This document shows positions 6,696-16,189 of a stretch of DNA of 64,000 bases, one piece after another (within the stretch, counting starts at the first letter, position 1; each line of letters opens with the position of its first letter). Position numbers and translations under genes: made by a program. Below the pieces are notes generated by a model that worked only from the letters and a program-made list of their open reading frames with translations, had not been told where the DNA came from and searched no databases. The DNA is from Halorubrum cibi (GTDB taxonomy: Archaea; Halobacteriota; Halobacteria; Halobacteriales; Haloferacaceae): the NCBI RefSeq assembly GCF_900182635.1, contig NZ_FXTD01000002.1, positions 248,001-312,000 of the forward strand, read 5' to 3'.

Positions 6696-9113
6696 ATGAA
6701 CGAACGAAACGGGACGGCCGGCTCCGAGGGCGACGAGCCCGAAGCCGACGCCGCCGGCGCCACCGGTTCCGACGCCACCGGCGCCGAACTCCGACTCACC
6801 GTCCCCGACATGGACTGTGCGTCCTGTGCGGGGAAAGTCGAGGGGGCGCTCGACCGCGCGGGCGTCCTCGCGGTCGACACGCGGCCGACCACCGGGGTCG
6901 TGGTCGTAACCCACGACCCGGCGGTCCTCGACGCCGACGCGATCGTCGCGGCGGTCGAGGGCGCGGGCTACGCCGTCGCCGACGCGGACGCCGACGCGGT
7001 CGCCGACGACCTGTGGCGGAGTCCCCGTGCGATCGCGACCGCGATCGGCGGCGTCTTCCTCGCGGTCGGGCTCGTCCTCGAGTGGCTCCTCCCCGGAGTG
7101 AACCCCGTCTTCGCGACGGTCGGCGAGGGCGTCGGCGTCGTCGGCCCGTGGGAGGCCTCCGGCGCGTCGATCGCGTACCTGCTCGGGATCGCGGCCGCGG
7201 CCCCGCCGATCCTCCGGAACGGCTACTACTCGCTGCGAGGACTGAGCCTCGACATCGACCTCCTGATGTCGATCGGGGTGGTCGCGGCGCTGCTCATCGA
7301 CCTCCCGTTCGAGGCGGCGACGCTGGCGGTGCTGTTCTCGACCGCGGAGCTGTTGGAGCGCTTCTCGATCGACCGCGCGCGCACCTCGTTGCGCGAGCTG
7401 ATGGAGCTCTCGCCCGACGAGGCGGTCGTGATCCGGAACGGCGCGGAGGAGACCGTGCCGACCGCGGCGGTCGCGGTCGGCGAGCGACTCGCCGTCCGGC
7501 CCGGCGAGCGCGTCCCCCTCGACGGGGTCGTCCGCGAGGGATCGGGAGCCGTCGACGAGTCACCGATCACGGGCGAGTCGGTACCCGCGGAGAAGGAGCC
7601 GGGCGACGAGGTGTACGCCGGCTCGATCAACGAGGCGGGCTACCTCGAGGTCGAGGCGACCGTGCCCGCCGAGGAGTCCACCATCGCGAAGGTGGTCGAA
7701 CTCGTCGAGGCCGCGGACGGCGAGGAGACCCGCGCCGAGAGGTTCGTCGACCGGTTCGCGGGCGTCTACACCCCGCTCGTCGTGACCGCCGCGATCGCGA
7801 CGATCGTCCTCGGCACCGTCTTCGTCGGCGGCCCCGCCGAGACGTGGTTCGTCCGCGGGCTCACCCTGCTCGTGATCGCGTGTCCGTGCGCGTTCGTCAT
7901 CTCGACGCCCGTCAGCGTCGTTTCGGGGGTCACCGCCGCCGCGCGCAACGGCGTCCTGATCAAGGGCGGCGAACACCTGGAGGCCGCGGGCGACGTCGAC
8001 GCCGTCGCCGTCGACAAGACGGGGACGCTCACGACCGGCGACCTCGCGGTCACCGACGCCGTCCCGCTCGGCGGGACCGACACCGACGACCTCCTCGCGC
8101 GTGCGACCGCTCTGGAGCGACGGAGCGAACACCCCGTCGCGGAGGCGATCGTGGCGTACGGCGAGGAGCGCGACGAGATCGACGCCGAGAGAGACGACGC
8201 CGACCGAGATGTGACCGGTTTCGAGGCGCTCGCCGGGAAGGGCGTTCGAGCCGAGATCGACGGAGTGGCCCACTACGCCGGCAATCCGTCGCTGTTCGAG
8301 GACCTCGGCTTCGATCTGGGTCACGCCCACGTCAGGACCGACGGCGGGGTCCTCGAGAGGGTTGCGGAGACGAGCGATACCGACGGGATCGACGAGCCCG
8401 AGCCCTGCGAGCACGGGGAGTACCTCGATCTCGCCGGCGAGACGATCCCGCGGCTCCAGGCCGCGGGCAAGACGGTCGTCCTCGTCGGCACCGAGGAGCG
8501 GCTGGAGGGCGTCATCGCGGTCGCCGACACCGTCCGACCGGAGGCGGCGTGGGCGGTCGACCGGCTCCACGCGCTCGGGATCGAGCGCGTCGTGATGCTC
8601 ACCGGCGACAACGAGCGGACCGCCCGCGCGATCGGCGAGGCGGTCGGCGTCGACGAGGTTCGCGCCGAACTGCTCCCGGAGGAGAAAGTCGATGCGGTCC
8701 GCGAGATCGGCGCGGAGAGCGACGGCGGGGTCGCGATGGTCGGCGACGGGATCAACGACGCCCCCGCGCTGGCGGCCGCCGACGTCGGGATCGCGATGGG
8801 CGCGGCCGGCACCGACACCGCCCTCGAGACCGCGGACGTGGCGCTCATGGCCGACGACCTGACCCGGCTCCCGTACGTGATCGACCTCTCGGTGCGCGCC
8901 GGGCGGACGATCCGGACGAACATCGGCGCGTCACTGGCCGTGAAGGCGCTGCTCGCCGCGGGCGCGCCGTTCGGCTACGTCACCGTCGCGATGGCGGTCA
9001 TCGTCGGCGACATGGGGATGAGCCTCGGCGTCACCGGCAACGCGCTCCGGCTCGGGAACGTCGAGCCGGCGGAGCCGCCAGAGGCGACCGCGCCCGCCGA
9101 GACGGTCGAATAG
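6696..9113 (+). CDS. zntA: Heavy-metal translocating P-type ATPase, Zn2+/Cd2+/Pb2+ type (P1B-2)
   Basis: 805 residues. An acidic N-terminal tail is followed by one HMA metal-binding domain with C41-A-S-C44. Paired membrane spans follow, then the TGES actuator loop (292-295) and the CPC transport motif at 396-398 in LLVIACPCAF. The phosphorylation site is D440-KTGTLT, with SEHP in the nucleotide domain and GDGINDAPALAAADVGIAMG in the hinge. The last span has VKALL...VIVGDMGMSL, with the Lys and Asp typical of ZntA-like Zn/Cd exporters and without the Met-Ser pattern of copper pumps. It should export divalent metal ions across the cell membrane using ATP. Confidence 0.93.
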   Translation: MNERNGTAGSEGDEPEADAAGATGSDATGAELRLTVPDMDCASCAGKVEGALDRAGVLAVDTRPTTGVVVVTHDPAVLDADAIVAAVEGAGYAVADADADAVADDLWRSPRAIATAIGGVFLAVGLVLEWLLPGVNPVFATVGEGVGVVGPWEASGASIAYLLGIAAAAPPILRNGYYSLRGLSLDIDLLMSIGVVAALLIDLPFEAATLAVLFSTAELLERFSIDRARTSLRELMELSPDEAVVIRNGAEETVPTAAVAVGERLAVRPGERVPLDGVVREGSGAVDESPITGESVPAEKEPGDEVYAGSINEAGYLEVEATVPAEESTIAKVVELVEAADGEETRAERFVDRFAGVYTPLVVTAAIATIVLGTVFVGGPAETWFVRGLTLLVIACPCAFVISTPVSVVSGVTAAARNGVLIKGGEHLEAAGDVDAVAVDKTGTLTTGDLAVTDAVPLGGTDTDDLLARATALERRSEHPVAEAIVAYGEERDEIDAERDDADRDVTGFEALAGKGVRAEIDGVAHYAGNPSLFEDLGFDLGHAHVRTDGGVLERVAETSDTDGIDEPEPCEHGEYLDLAGETIPRLQAAGKTVVLVGTEERLEGVIAVADTVRPEAAWAVDRLHALGIERVVMLTGDNERTARAIGEAVGVDEVRAELLPEEKVDAVREIGAESDGGVAMVGDGINDAPALAAADVGIAMGAAGTDTALETADVALMADDLTRLPYVIDLSVRAGRTIRTNIGASLAVKALLAAGAPFGYVTVAMAVIVGDMGMSLGVTGNALRLGNVEPAEPPEATAPAETVE

Positions 9114-9173
9114 CCGTCGCCGGCCCGTCCGGCGGTCAGGTTTAACAGCGCGCCACGTCTACCGAGACCCGAG

Positions 9174-10190
9174 ATGCCCTCCGAGAGCGGTTCCGCCGGG
9201 GAGTCGGTCGAGACGGTCGAGTCGGCCGAATCGACCGACACGGCGGACGCGACCGACGCGGTCGTCGAGTCGACCAGTGGTGCGGACTCCCGGACGACGA
9301 CCGAACCGGATCCGGTATCCGACCCGATCGAGTGGGGACCGGTACGACACGATCGGCTCCGGTCGGTCGCGCTCGGCGTGAGTCTCGTCGTCGCGGTCGG
9401 AATCCTCCTCGTCGCCGGGATCGTCGCCGTCGGCGTGACGGAGGCGGTCTGGACCGCGGCGACCGGCGGCGGGTTCGGCGGGGGAAGCGATCTGTGGGTG
9501 CTCGCGGTGCTCCTCCTCGTCGGCGGCCCGTTCTCGCTTCTCTACCTGCTGATCGCCTACGACCAGTCGACTGAAGAGGCTCGATCGAAGGTCCGGTCGG
9601 CGGTCGGCGACTACTCGCTCTCGCGGGAGTCGATCCGGCCCGCGTGGGTGCTCGCGGGTGCGGTCCCGTTCGGCGCGCTCTGGGTGTGGGGACCCTCGCC
9701 GGCCGAGATCGGGCTGTTCTACCTCTTTCCCCTGATCTGGTTCCTGCCGACCCTCGCCGGGTCGAAGGGAACGTCGGTCCGACTCGATCCCGCAGAGCGC
9801 GTCGTCGAGCGGACGGACCACACGCACGATCGGACCCGGTCCGACGACCTCGAATCCGTGGTCCGGACCCGCCGGATCGACCTGCCGTGGACGACGCTGT
9901 TCCTGTTGGCGTACCGGGGGAATGCCTGGTATCGGTCGACACCGTGGCTGTTCGTCCCGAGGGAGCGGGCCGACGCGGTCGAGGACGCACTCGACGGCGT
10001 TCTCGCCCGCTCTCCGGGCCCCGATCGGGCGAGTGTGCCCGAGCGGGTCACACTCGCGATCCTCGGGAGCAGCTCGCTCGTCGTCGGGCTGGCGATGTCG
10101 ATCGCCGGCGCGGACGGCGGTGGGATCGCGTTGGGTCTGCTCTCCGCGCCGTTCACCCTGCTGTTCTTGGCGCTCGCGGCGCGGCTGTGA
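9174..10190 (+). CDS. Haloarchaeal multi-span membrane protein, unknown function
   Basis: 338 residues. The first 60 or so are acidic and rich in Thr and Ser (low complexity). Membrane spans follow at roughly 63-88, 105-128, 162-205 and 285-338, with a soluble loop between. No domain was recognised. A TATA-like GGTTTAACAG about 30 bases upstream fits a leaderless ATG start at 9174. It follows the metal ATPase on the same strand but has its own promoter, so a functional link is not implied. Confidence 0.7.
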   Translation: MPSESGSAGESVETVESAESTDTADATDAVVESTSGADSRTTTEPDPVSDPIEWGPVRHDRLRSVALGVSLVVAVGILLVAGIVAVGVTEAVWTAATGGGFGGGSDLWVLAVLLLVGGPFSLLYLLIAYDQSTEEARSKVRSAVGDYSLSRESIRPAWVLAGAVPFGALWVWGPSPAEIGLFYLFPLIWFLPTLAGSKGTSVRLDPAERVVERTDHTHDRTRSDDLESVVRTRRIDLPWTTLFLLAYRGNAWYRSTPWLFVPRERADAVEDALDGVLARSPGPDRASVPERVTLAILGSSSLVVGLAMSIAGADGGGIALGLLSAPFTLLFLALAARL

Positions 10191-10270
10191 CCCGTCGACG
10201 GAACAGGGACGACGACGCGGGAGATCACCCTCACCGGACGACTCAAATAGCCGCACACCGTACCGAAACC

Positions 10271-10570
10271 ATGGATCGCAAGCGGTTGGAACGGACGTTG
10301 GCCGAGGAGTTCGGGGGGACTCCCGCAGAGCGGCGCGTGATCGCCCGGGCCGCCAACGACCTCGCCGACGCCGGGAAGCCCTCCACCGATCGCGGACACG
10401 CGCTGAGCGTCCCCGGCGTGATCCGGCACCTCTCGGACGCGCCCGAGGGCTCCTCGCTCGTCGAACGCTGGAACTGGTGGATGGGCGCGCTGGAGGCGGC
10501 TTACGGCGGCTACGACTACTTCACCGTCCGGTTCGTCGAGGACGACGAGGAGGCCGGACTCCGGCGATAG
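10271..10570 (+). CDS. Conserved-looking hypothetical protein, 99 aa
   Basis: 99 residues from the ATG at 10271, which has a TATA-like CAAATAGCC about 25 bases upstream. The protein is soluble and mainly helical, with an RKRLERTLAEEFGG start and an aromatic cluster (VERWNWWMGALEAAYGGYDYF) in the second half. No signal peptide or known domain was seen. A longer frame reaching back to 9644 is only the shadow of the preceding gene. It is convergent with the degraded dpp operon. Confidence 0.65.
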   Translation: MDRKRLERTLAEEFGGTPAERRVIARAANDLADAGKPSTDRGHALSVPGVIRHLSDAPEGSSLVERWNWWMGALEAAYGGYDYFTVRFVEDDEEAGLRR

Positions 10571-10626
10571 CGGGCGCGAAAAGTGACGCGGCGTCTCCGG
10601 TCGCCGACTTCAGAGCGGAGACGGAG

Positions 10627-11759
10627 TCACGACATCGGGTCTTGATCCGCGCGTCGTTCGCTGGATTTCCCCAGCCAGTGACAGGCGATCGCGTGCTCGT
10701 CGGAGGACTCCCCGTCGGTGGATATCGCCTCGACGCGTTCCGGTGGAGCGACGGTACCCGATTCGCCCGCGACCGCCCGGAGTTCGGGTTCCGTGTCGGC
10801 ACACTCGTCCCCGAGATACTCCGGACAACGGGTGCGGAACCGACACCCGGACGGCGGGTCGATCGGACTCGGCGGGTTCCCCTCCAACAGCGACTCGTGG
10901 CGTTTCCGTTTTCCGTCCACTCGAGGGATCGAGTGGAGGAGCGCCCGGGTGTACGGGTGTTGGGGGTTCCCGAAGATGTCCTCCTTCCGCCCCTGCTCGA
11001 CGATCTTTCCCAGGTACATCACGGCGACACGGTCGCTGATGTGTTTGACGACGCTGAGGTCGTGCGCGATGAACACGTACGAGAGACCGTACTTGTCCTG
11101 GAGCGCTTCATCAGGTTGATGATCTGCGCTTGAACGCTCACGTCCAGCGCTGAGACGGGCTCGTCGGCGATGATCAGATCCGGTTCGACCGCGAGCGCCT
11201 GCGCGATGACGACGCGCTGGCGCATTCCGCCCGAGAGCTGGTGGGGATACTCCGTCGCCCGCTGTTCGGGCTCGGGGATCCCGACGGTCTCTAAGAGCTC
11301 GATCGCGCGCTGCCAGGAACGGCTCTCCGTCGAGGTGCCGGTGACGTACTTCCGGCGCATCTCGCTCCAGAATCCGGCCCGCTCGCCGGTGTCGCCGTGG
11401 TGGCGGACGACCTCGGCGATCTGCTCGCCGATCGTCATCACCGGGTTCAGACTCGTCATCGGGTCTTGGAAGATCATGCTGATCTCCCCGCCGCGGACCG
11501 AGCGCATCTCGGACTCGCTCAACGAGAGCAGGTCGGTGCCGTCGAACCGCACCTCGTCCGCCTCGACCGTTCCGGCGTCGTCGAGGAGTCGCATCACCGA
11601 CAACGCCGTGACGCTCTTTCCGGAGCCGGACTCGCCCACGACGCCGAACACCTCTCCCTCCTCGATGCTGAAGGAGACGTCGTCGACGGCGGTGAGCCGT
11701 CCCTGCCCGGTCTCGAAGGACGTCGTGAGTCCGCGCACGTCCAACAGCGACTGGTTCAT
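10627..11759 (-). pseudogene. dppD: Peptide ABC transporter ATP-binding protein DppD, broken by a -1 frameshift
   Basis: The first frame gives an ABC ATPase with Walker A (GESGSGKS), Q-loop (MIFQDPMTSLNP), signature (LSGGMRQR) and Walker B/D-loop (LIIADEPVSALDVSVQAQIINLM). At about 11100-11108 one base is missing, and the frame shifts. The rest continues in the next frame with QDKYGLSYVFIAHDLSVV (H-loop) and the Cys-containing oligopeptide C-terminal domain, ending at 10627. Restored, it would be about 380 residues, normal for DppD/OppD. The start overlaps the dppC stop by 4 bases. A sequencing error cannot be excluded, but dppA upstream is also broken and no dppF follows. Confidence 0.85.
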
Positions 11760-12652
11760 TCGCTATCCACCTCCCTGACGTCGAATGCGTCCCGCAACGC
11801 GTCTCCGAAGAGGTTTATGCCAAGTACAGTTATCATGATTAGAAGTCCAAGGAGTATCGAGATCCACCACGCCGTCGTGATGAAGTCACGACCCTGGCCC
11901 AACAGCGCACCCCACGTCGGCGTCGACGGTTTCACGCCGAGTCCGAGGAACGAGAGCGTCGCTTCCGCCAGCATGGCGCGAGCCACGAGCACGGTGAACT
12001 GGACGATGATCGGGGCGACGGTGTTCGGGAACACCTCCTCGAAGATGATCTCGGAGTTTCCGAGTCCGATGCTCTCCGCGGCGAGCACGTACTCCTCCTC
12101 GCGGATGGAGAGGACCTCACCGCGGGTGATCCGCGCGAAGTCGTCGATGTACGCGAACCCGACCGCGATGATGACGTTCCAGACTCCCTGTCCGAAGATC
12201 GCGACGAGCATGATGGCGATGAGCAGCCACGGGAACGCCCACATGACGTCGACGCTCCGCATCAGGAGGTCGTCGATCCAGCCGCCGTAGAACCCGGCGA
12301 CCAGTCCGAGGAGGACGCCGGTGACCGCGCCGAACAGGACGGCACCCAATCCGACGCCGAGGCTGATCCGCGCGCCGTACATCAACCGGGACAGCAGGTC
12401 CCGGCCGAACGAGTCGGTCCCGAGGGGCGTCTCGCTCGAGAGCGCGGGCGCCTGAAGCGGAGTGAAGTCCTGTGCCATCGGGTCGTACGGCGCCAGCTCC
12501 GGCGCGAAGATCGCCGCGATGACGAACAGCGTGACGATCACCACGCCGATCTTGGCCTTCAGGTCCCGGTTGACCGTGTCGATGAACTGTTCGATGAGGT
12601 CGGTTCGAATACCGAACACGCGACCGCCATCGGTGTCGAAACGGCTCGACAT
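11756..12652 (-). CDS. dppC: Dipeptide/oligopeptide ABC transporter permease DppC
   Basis: 298 residues. The N-terminus has a span (VIVTLFVIAAIFAPELAPYDP) typical of DppC/OppC, then GTDSFGRDLLSRLMYGARISLGVG and the permease core with the EAA-type loop EYVLAAESIGLGNSEIIFEEVFPN, which contacts the ATPase. About six membrane spans in total. The start is 2 bases after the dppB stop, and the end overlaps dppD by 4 bases (ATGA), so the operon order dppA-dppB-dppC-dppD is preserved. The gene is intact although its partners are damaged. Confidence 0.92.
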   Translation of the reverse strand: MSSRFDTDGGRVFGIRTDLIEQFIDTVNRDLKAKIGVVIVTLFVIAAIFAPELAPYDPMAQDFTPLQAPALSSETPLGTDSFGRDLLSRLMYGARISLGVGLGAVLFGAVTGVLLGLVAGFYGGWIDDLLMRSVDVMWAFPWLLIAIMLVAIFGQGVWNVIIAVGFAYIDDFARITRGEVLSIREEEYVLAAESIGLGNSEIIFEEVFPNTVAPIIVQFTVLVARAMLAEATLSFLGLGVKPSTPTWGALLGQGRDFITTAWWISILLGLLIMITVLGINLFGDALRDAFDVREVDSE

Positions 12653-12654
12653 CG

Positions 12655-13614
12655 TTACTCATCACCGCCGTACTTGATTCGTGGGTTGATCATCGTATAC
12701 AGGAGGTCGACGACGATGTTCGCGAGAACGAACACGAAGGAGATAATCAGCACCGTACCCTGGATCAGCGGGAAGTCCCGCCGGTTGATCGATCCGATGA
12801 GGAGGCGGCCGAGCCCGCGGATCCCGAAGACGATCTCGACGGCGACGACGCCGCCGAGGACGACAGCGAGGAAGATGCCCGCGAGCGTGACGACCGGGCT
12901 CAACGCGTTCTGTAGCTCGTGTTTGAACAGCACGAGGTTCGAGGTGAGCCCCTTCGCGCGCGCGGTCCGCATGTAGTCCTCGTTGAGCACTTCGAGCATC
13001 GACGAGCGCATCATCCGCATCAAGATCCCGCCGTACGGGAAGCCGACGGCGAACGCGGGTAGGATGATCGATCTGAACCAGGGACTGATTCCCTCCTCGA
13101 TCGGCGTGTATCCGAAGGTCGGTATGGGATCGACGTTCACGCCGATCACGAGGATCAGGACGATGCCGATCCAGAACGCGGGCATGCTGATCCCGAAGAA
13201 CGCGATCGTCGTCGACACGTAGTCCTCTATCTCGTAGCGCTTGACCGAGCTGAGGATCCCCGTCGGGATCGCTATCATGAGCGCGATCGCCATGCCGAGT
13301 GCCGCGATGCTGAGCGTCGGTCCCGCGACCTGGCTGAGAGAACCGAGAACGGGCTCTCCCGTCCGGATAGACTCGCCGAAGTTACCCGTGAGGAGTCGTC
13401 GAAGCCACTGGAAGTACTGGACGTACAGCGGCTGATTCAGTCCCAACTCCTGTCGAAGCGCTTCGAGAGCCGCCGGATCCGCGTCGCCGCCGAGCATCAG
13501 CCGGGCCGGATCGCCCGGGACCGATCGGACCGCGAAGAACACCACCGTGACGACGAAGAACATGACGAACACGGAGTGTATCAACCGCTTGAGCAGGTAT
13601 TGTTTCAACCCCAC
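12655..13614 (-). CDS. dppB: Dipeptide/oligopeptide ABC transporter permease DppB
   Basis: 319 residues with a GTG start at 13614, and GAGGTGA about 10 bases upstream as a Shine-Dalgarno site. The N-terminus YLLKRLIHSVFVMFFVVTVVFFAVRSVPGDPA is the classic DppB/OppB entry. The EAA loop is DYMRTARAKGLTSNLVLFKHELQNAL. Six spans are predicted. It would pair with DppC to form the channel for peptides. It follows the dppA remnant by 82 bases. The gene is intact. Confidence 0.92.
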   Translation of the reverse strand: MGLKQYLLKRLIHSVFVMFFVVTVVFFAVRSVPGDPARLMLGGDADPAALEALRQELGLNQPLYVQYFQWLRRLLTGNFGESIRTGEPVLGSLSQVAGPTLSIAALGMAIALMIAIPTGILSSVKRYEIEDYVSTTIAFFGISMPAFWIGIVLILVIGVNVDPIPTFGYTPIEEGISPWFRSIILPAFAVGFPYGGILMRMMRSSMLEVLNEDYMRTARAKGLTSNLVLFKHELQNALSPVVTLAGIFLAVVLGGVVAVEIVFGIRGLGRLLIGSINRRDFPLIQGTVLIISFVFVLANIVVDLLYTMINPRIKYGGDE

Positions 13615-13696
13615 GAGCGGTCACCTCCCTCGATGTCCTCCGATTCGTTTCGAGTCACGGTAGGGACGTCTGCGGGCGTCACGGGTGGTGCGCTAC

Positions 13697-14299
13697 TCAT
13701 CCATCCAGCGAGGCGTAATGGAAGTTACTCAGCCCTCCCTGGGTTCCCACTCCCGAGACGCCCTCACCGAGCGCCTTCGGGTTCAGCGGGAACACCGTCG
13801 TGATGAACACGGCGTCCTCGATGAACTTCTCGTTGACGTCCTGATACACCTCCGCGCGTCCCTCGAGGTCCGGCGTCGCGTTCGCCTCGTTGAGCAGTTC
13901 GCTGTACTCCTCGTTGAAGTAGAGTCCACGCTGCCAGGCGCCCTCCGTCGTCTCCTCGTTCGGGTAGCCGAACTGTTTGAAATCGGACATCCACGGGTCG
14001 ACGTCCGACGCGCCGCCGTACGCCGTCAGGAGCTGCTCGTACCGGTAGGTGTTGTCCCAGTAGGACGACTGCTGTTGGATGTCGAGTTCGATCTCGATGC
14101 CGACCTCGCTGAGCTGTTCCTGAACGACCGTGAGTTCACGCTGGTCTTCCGGAAGCGCCAGGATCGTCGCTTCGAACCGCGGATCGCCGGTGTAGCCGGC
14201 GTCATCGAGGAGTTCCTCGGCGCGTTCGGGATCGTAATAGAACCCCGGAGAGTGTGTGAGCCGATCGAACGAATCGGCGAAAACACTATCCGTGCTCGA
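13697..14299 (-). pseudogene. dppA: Truncated dipeptide-binding protein DppA, C-terminal third only
   Basis: An open frame of 200 codons ends at 13697 and begins just after an in-frame stop at 14300-14302. It reads as the C-terminal part of a family 5 solute-binding protein: SFDRLTHSPGFYYDPERAEELLDDAGY, then the beta/alpha repeat QEQLSEVGIEIELDIQQ, and the final FHYASLDG. The signal peptide and about the first 350 residues of a normal DppA (about 550) are missing. The homology stops 15-30 bases from the start of the divergent amidase gene, so a deletion or rearrangement removed the 5' part. Confidence 0.85.
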
Positions 14300-14316
14300 T
14301 CAGTCGGCTTCAGGGG

Positions 14317-15825
14317 ATGACCGACCGACCGACCGACGACGACTTCGACCTGCTGGAGGCGACGGTCGCTGAGATACACGACGCCTTCGAGGCGGAGACG
14401 CTGACGGCCGAGGAACTGGCCGAGGCGTACCTCGACCGGATCGAAGAACACGCCGACGACCTCAACGCCGTCCTGACGGTGAACGAGGACGCGCTCGAAC
14501 GCGCTCGAGAGTTGGATGACCGATTCGAGGCTGACGGGGCCGTCGGGCCGCTCCACGGGGTCCCGACGGCGATCAAGGACAACCACGACACGGCCGACAT
14601 GCCGACGACGGCGGGATCGGAACTCTTCGCGGAGTTCGTCCCCGACGAGGACGCGTTCGTCGTCGAGCGGCTCCGGGAGGCCGGCGCGGTGATCCTCGCG
14701 AAGACGAACCTCCAGGAGCTCTCCTTCGGGGTCGACTCCGTGAGCTCGCTCGGCGGCGAGACGCGGAACCCCTACGCGCTCGACCGGCGGCCCTCGGGCT
14801 CGAGCGGCGGGACCGCCGCGGCGATCGCGAGCAACCTCGCGGCGGTGGGCACCGGGACTGACACCTGTTCGTCGGTGCGTTCGCCGCCGGCGTTCACGAG
14901 CCTCGTCGGGCTCCGACCCACGCGGGGGTTGGTGAGCCGCACCGGGATCGTTCCGCTGTCGGCGACGCAGGACACCGCGGGACCGATCACCCGAACGGTC
15001 GCCGACGCGGCGCGGACGCTCGAGACGATGGTCGGGTACGACCCGGCCGATCCGGTCACCGCACTCGGCGTCGGCGAGGTGCCGGAGGAGGGGTACGCGG
15101 CGCACCTCGACGCGGAGGGGTTGGAGGGCGCGCGGATCGGCGTCGCGCGCGACCTCTTCGAGGTGTCCGATCCGGGAAACCCGGCGGCGGACACCGCCGA
15201 GGCGATCGAGACCGTGATCGAGTCCGCGATGGGAGAACTCGAGGCGGCGGGCGCGACCCTCGTCGACCCCGTCGAGGTCGTCGACGGCGAGTTCCTCGAC
15301 TCCGCGCGGGTCGTCGGCAAGGAGTTCGAGCGCGACTACGACGCGTACCTCGCGGCGCGCGACGGGACGCCCGTCGACTCGCTGCGGGAGCTGGCCGAGA
15401 GCGGGACGATGGCCCCGAGCGTCGAGGAGCGCGTGCTGGACGGGGGGATCCTCGGCGTGGCCGAGGGGGTGGACGACGACCTCGAGTACCAGCGGGCGCT
15501 CGCGCGGCGCGAGACGATCCGGACCGAGACGGTGAACCGGCTGGTCGCCGAGGACCTCGACGCGCTGTTGTACCCGCCCTCGATGGCGCTGCCGGTCGAG
15601 ATGCCCGACCACCAGCCCTTCTCGGAGATGCGCTGTGAGCTCTCGGCACACACTGGGCTCCCCTCGATCGTGTTGCCCGCCGGGTTCGCCGCCGCCGACG
15701 GCGAGGAGCTCCCGGTCGGGTTCGAACTCCTCGGCCGGCCGTTCGCCGAACCCCGGCTCCTCGAGCTCGGGTACGCCTACGAGCGGGCGGCCGAACCCCG
15801 CTGGCCGCCGGAGCGGTTCGCGTAG
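14317..15825 (+). CDS. Amidase signature family hydrolase
   Basis: 502 residues. The Ser-cisSer-Lys triad can be placed: Lys87 in GVPTAIKDNHD, cis-Ser in RPSGSSGG (161-165), and nucleophile Ser186 in GTDTCSSVRSP. The last has C-S-S in place of the more common G-G-S, as in a subgroup of the family. The C-terminus has the usual LPVGFELLGRPFAEPRLLELGYAYE. It cleaves an amide of unknown identity. The start lies close to the breakpoint of the dppA remnant on the other strand; no clear promoter was seen in that short space. Confidence 0.9.
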   Translation: MTDRPTDDDFDLLEATVAEIHDAFEAETLTAEELAEAYLDRIEEHADDLNAVLTVNEDALERARELDDRFEADGAVGPLHGVPTAIKDNHDTADMPTTAGSELFAEFVPDEDAFVVERLREAGAVILAKTNLQELSFGVDSVSSLGGETRNPYALDRRPSGSSGGTAAAIASNLAAVGTGTDTCSSVRSPPAFTSLVGLRPTRGLVSRTGIVPLSATQDTAGPITRTVADAARTLETMVGYDPADPVTALGVGEVPEEGYAAHLDAEGLEGARIGVARDLFEVSDPGNPAADTAEAIETVIESAMGELEAAGATLVDPVEVVDGEFLDSARVVGKEFERDYDAYLAARDGTPVDSLRELAESGTMAPSVEERVLDGGILGVAEGVDDDLEYQRALARRETIRTETVNRLVAEDLDALLYPPSMALPVEMPDHQPFSEMRCELSAHTGLPSIVLPAGFAAADGEELPVGFELLGRPFAEPRLLELGYAYERAAEPRWPPERFA

Positions 15826-15946
15826 GCGGCTAGGCGACCCGACCGTCGAACCGGTTTCCCGGCCGCGACCGTCCGAGAGCGCTTCACTTTCAGTTTCACT
15901 CCGCGGTTGGCTCGGTTATAGGGGCGTCGCGTGCGAACTCGGAGGT

Positions 15947-16144
15947 ATGAGCGTGTCATCGGAGGATCGGCCGCGGTACGCGTCGCCGACGCGCGTGGAC
16001 GTCACGGAGTGTCGAACCGACCGCATCGCCGACCGGATCCGGTCGAACCGGGTCGCCGGTGGCGAGGTCCACCTCGAGCGTCGCGGCGGCCGGACGTACC
16101 TCGTGGCGACGCCGACGGACGGGGAGTCAAAGCGGTCGCGGTAG
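15947..16144 (+). CDS. Small basic/acidic hypothetical protein, 65 aa
   Basis: 65 residues from the ATG at 15947 (MSVSSEDRPRYASPTRVDVTE). A TATA-like GGTTATAGG about 30 bases upstream gives a transcript starting within a few bases of the ATG. The second half (VAGGEVHLERRGGRTYLVATP) could form a small beta hairpin. No cysteines and no known domain. It is called from the promoter and codon pattern only. Confidence 0.5.
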   Translation: MSVSSEDRPRYASPTRVDVTECRTDRIADRIRSNRVAGGEVHLERRGGRTYLVATPTDGESKRSR

Positions 16145-16189
16145 GGGGCCGAAACGAGAGGGCGGAACCGAAACGGGAGATCGCGGGCG

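Noticed and set aside
11095-11110. Programmed frameshifting in dppD
   Set aside because: No slippery sequence or downstream structure was seen and the family is not known for it; a mutation or sequencing error is simpler.
14026-15651. A 541-codon minus-strand frame that seems to extend the dppA remnant
   Set aside because: It is in a different frame from dppA and lies opposite the intact amidase; the true dppA frame is closed by TGA at 14300-14302.
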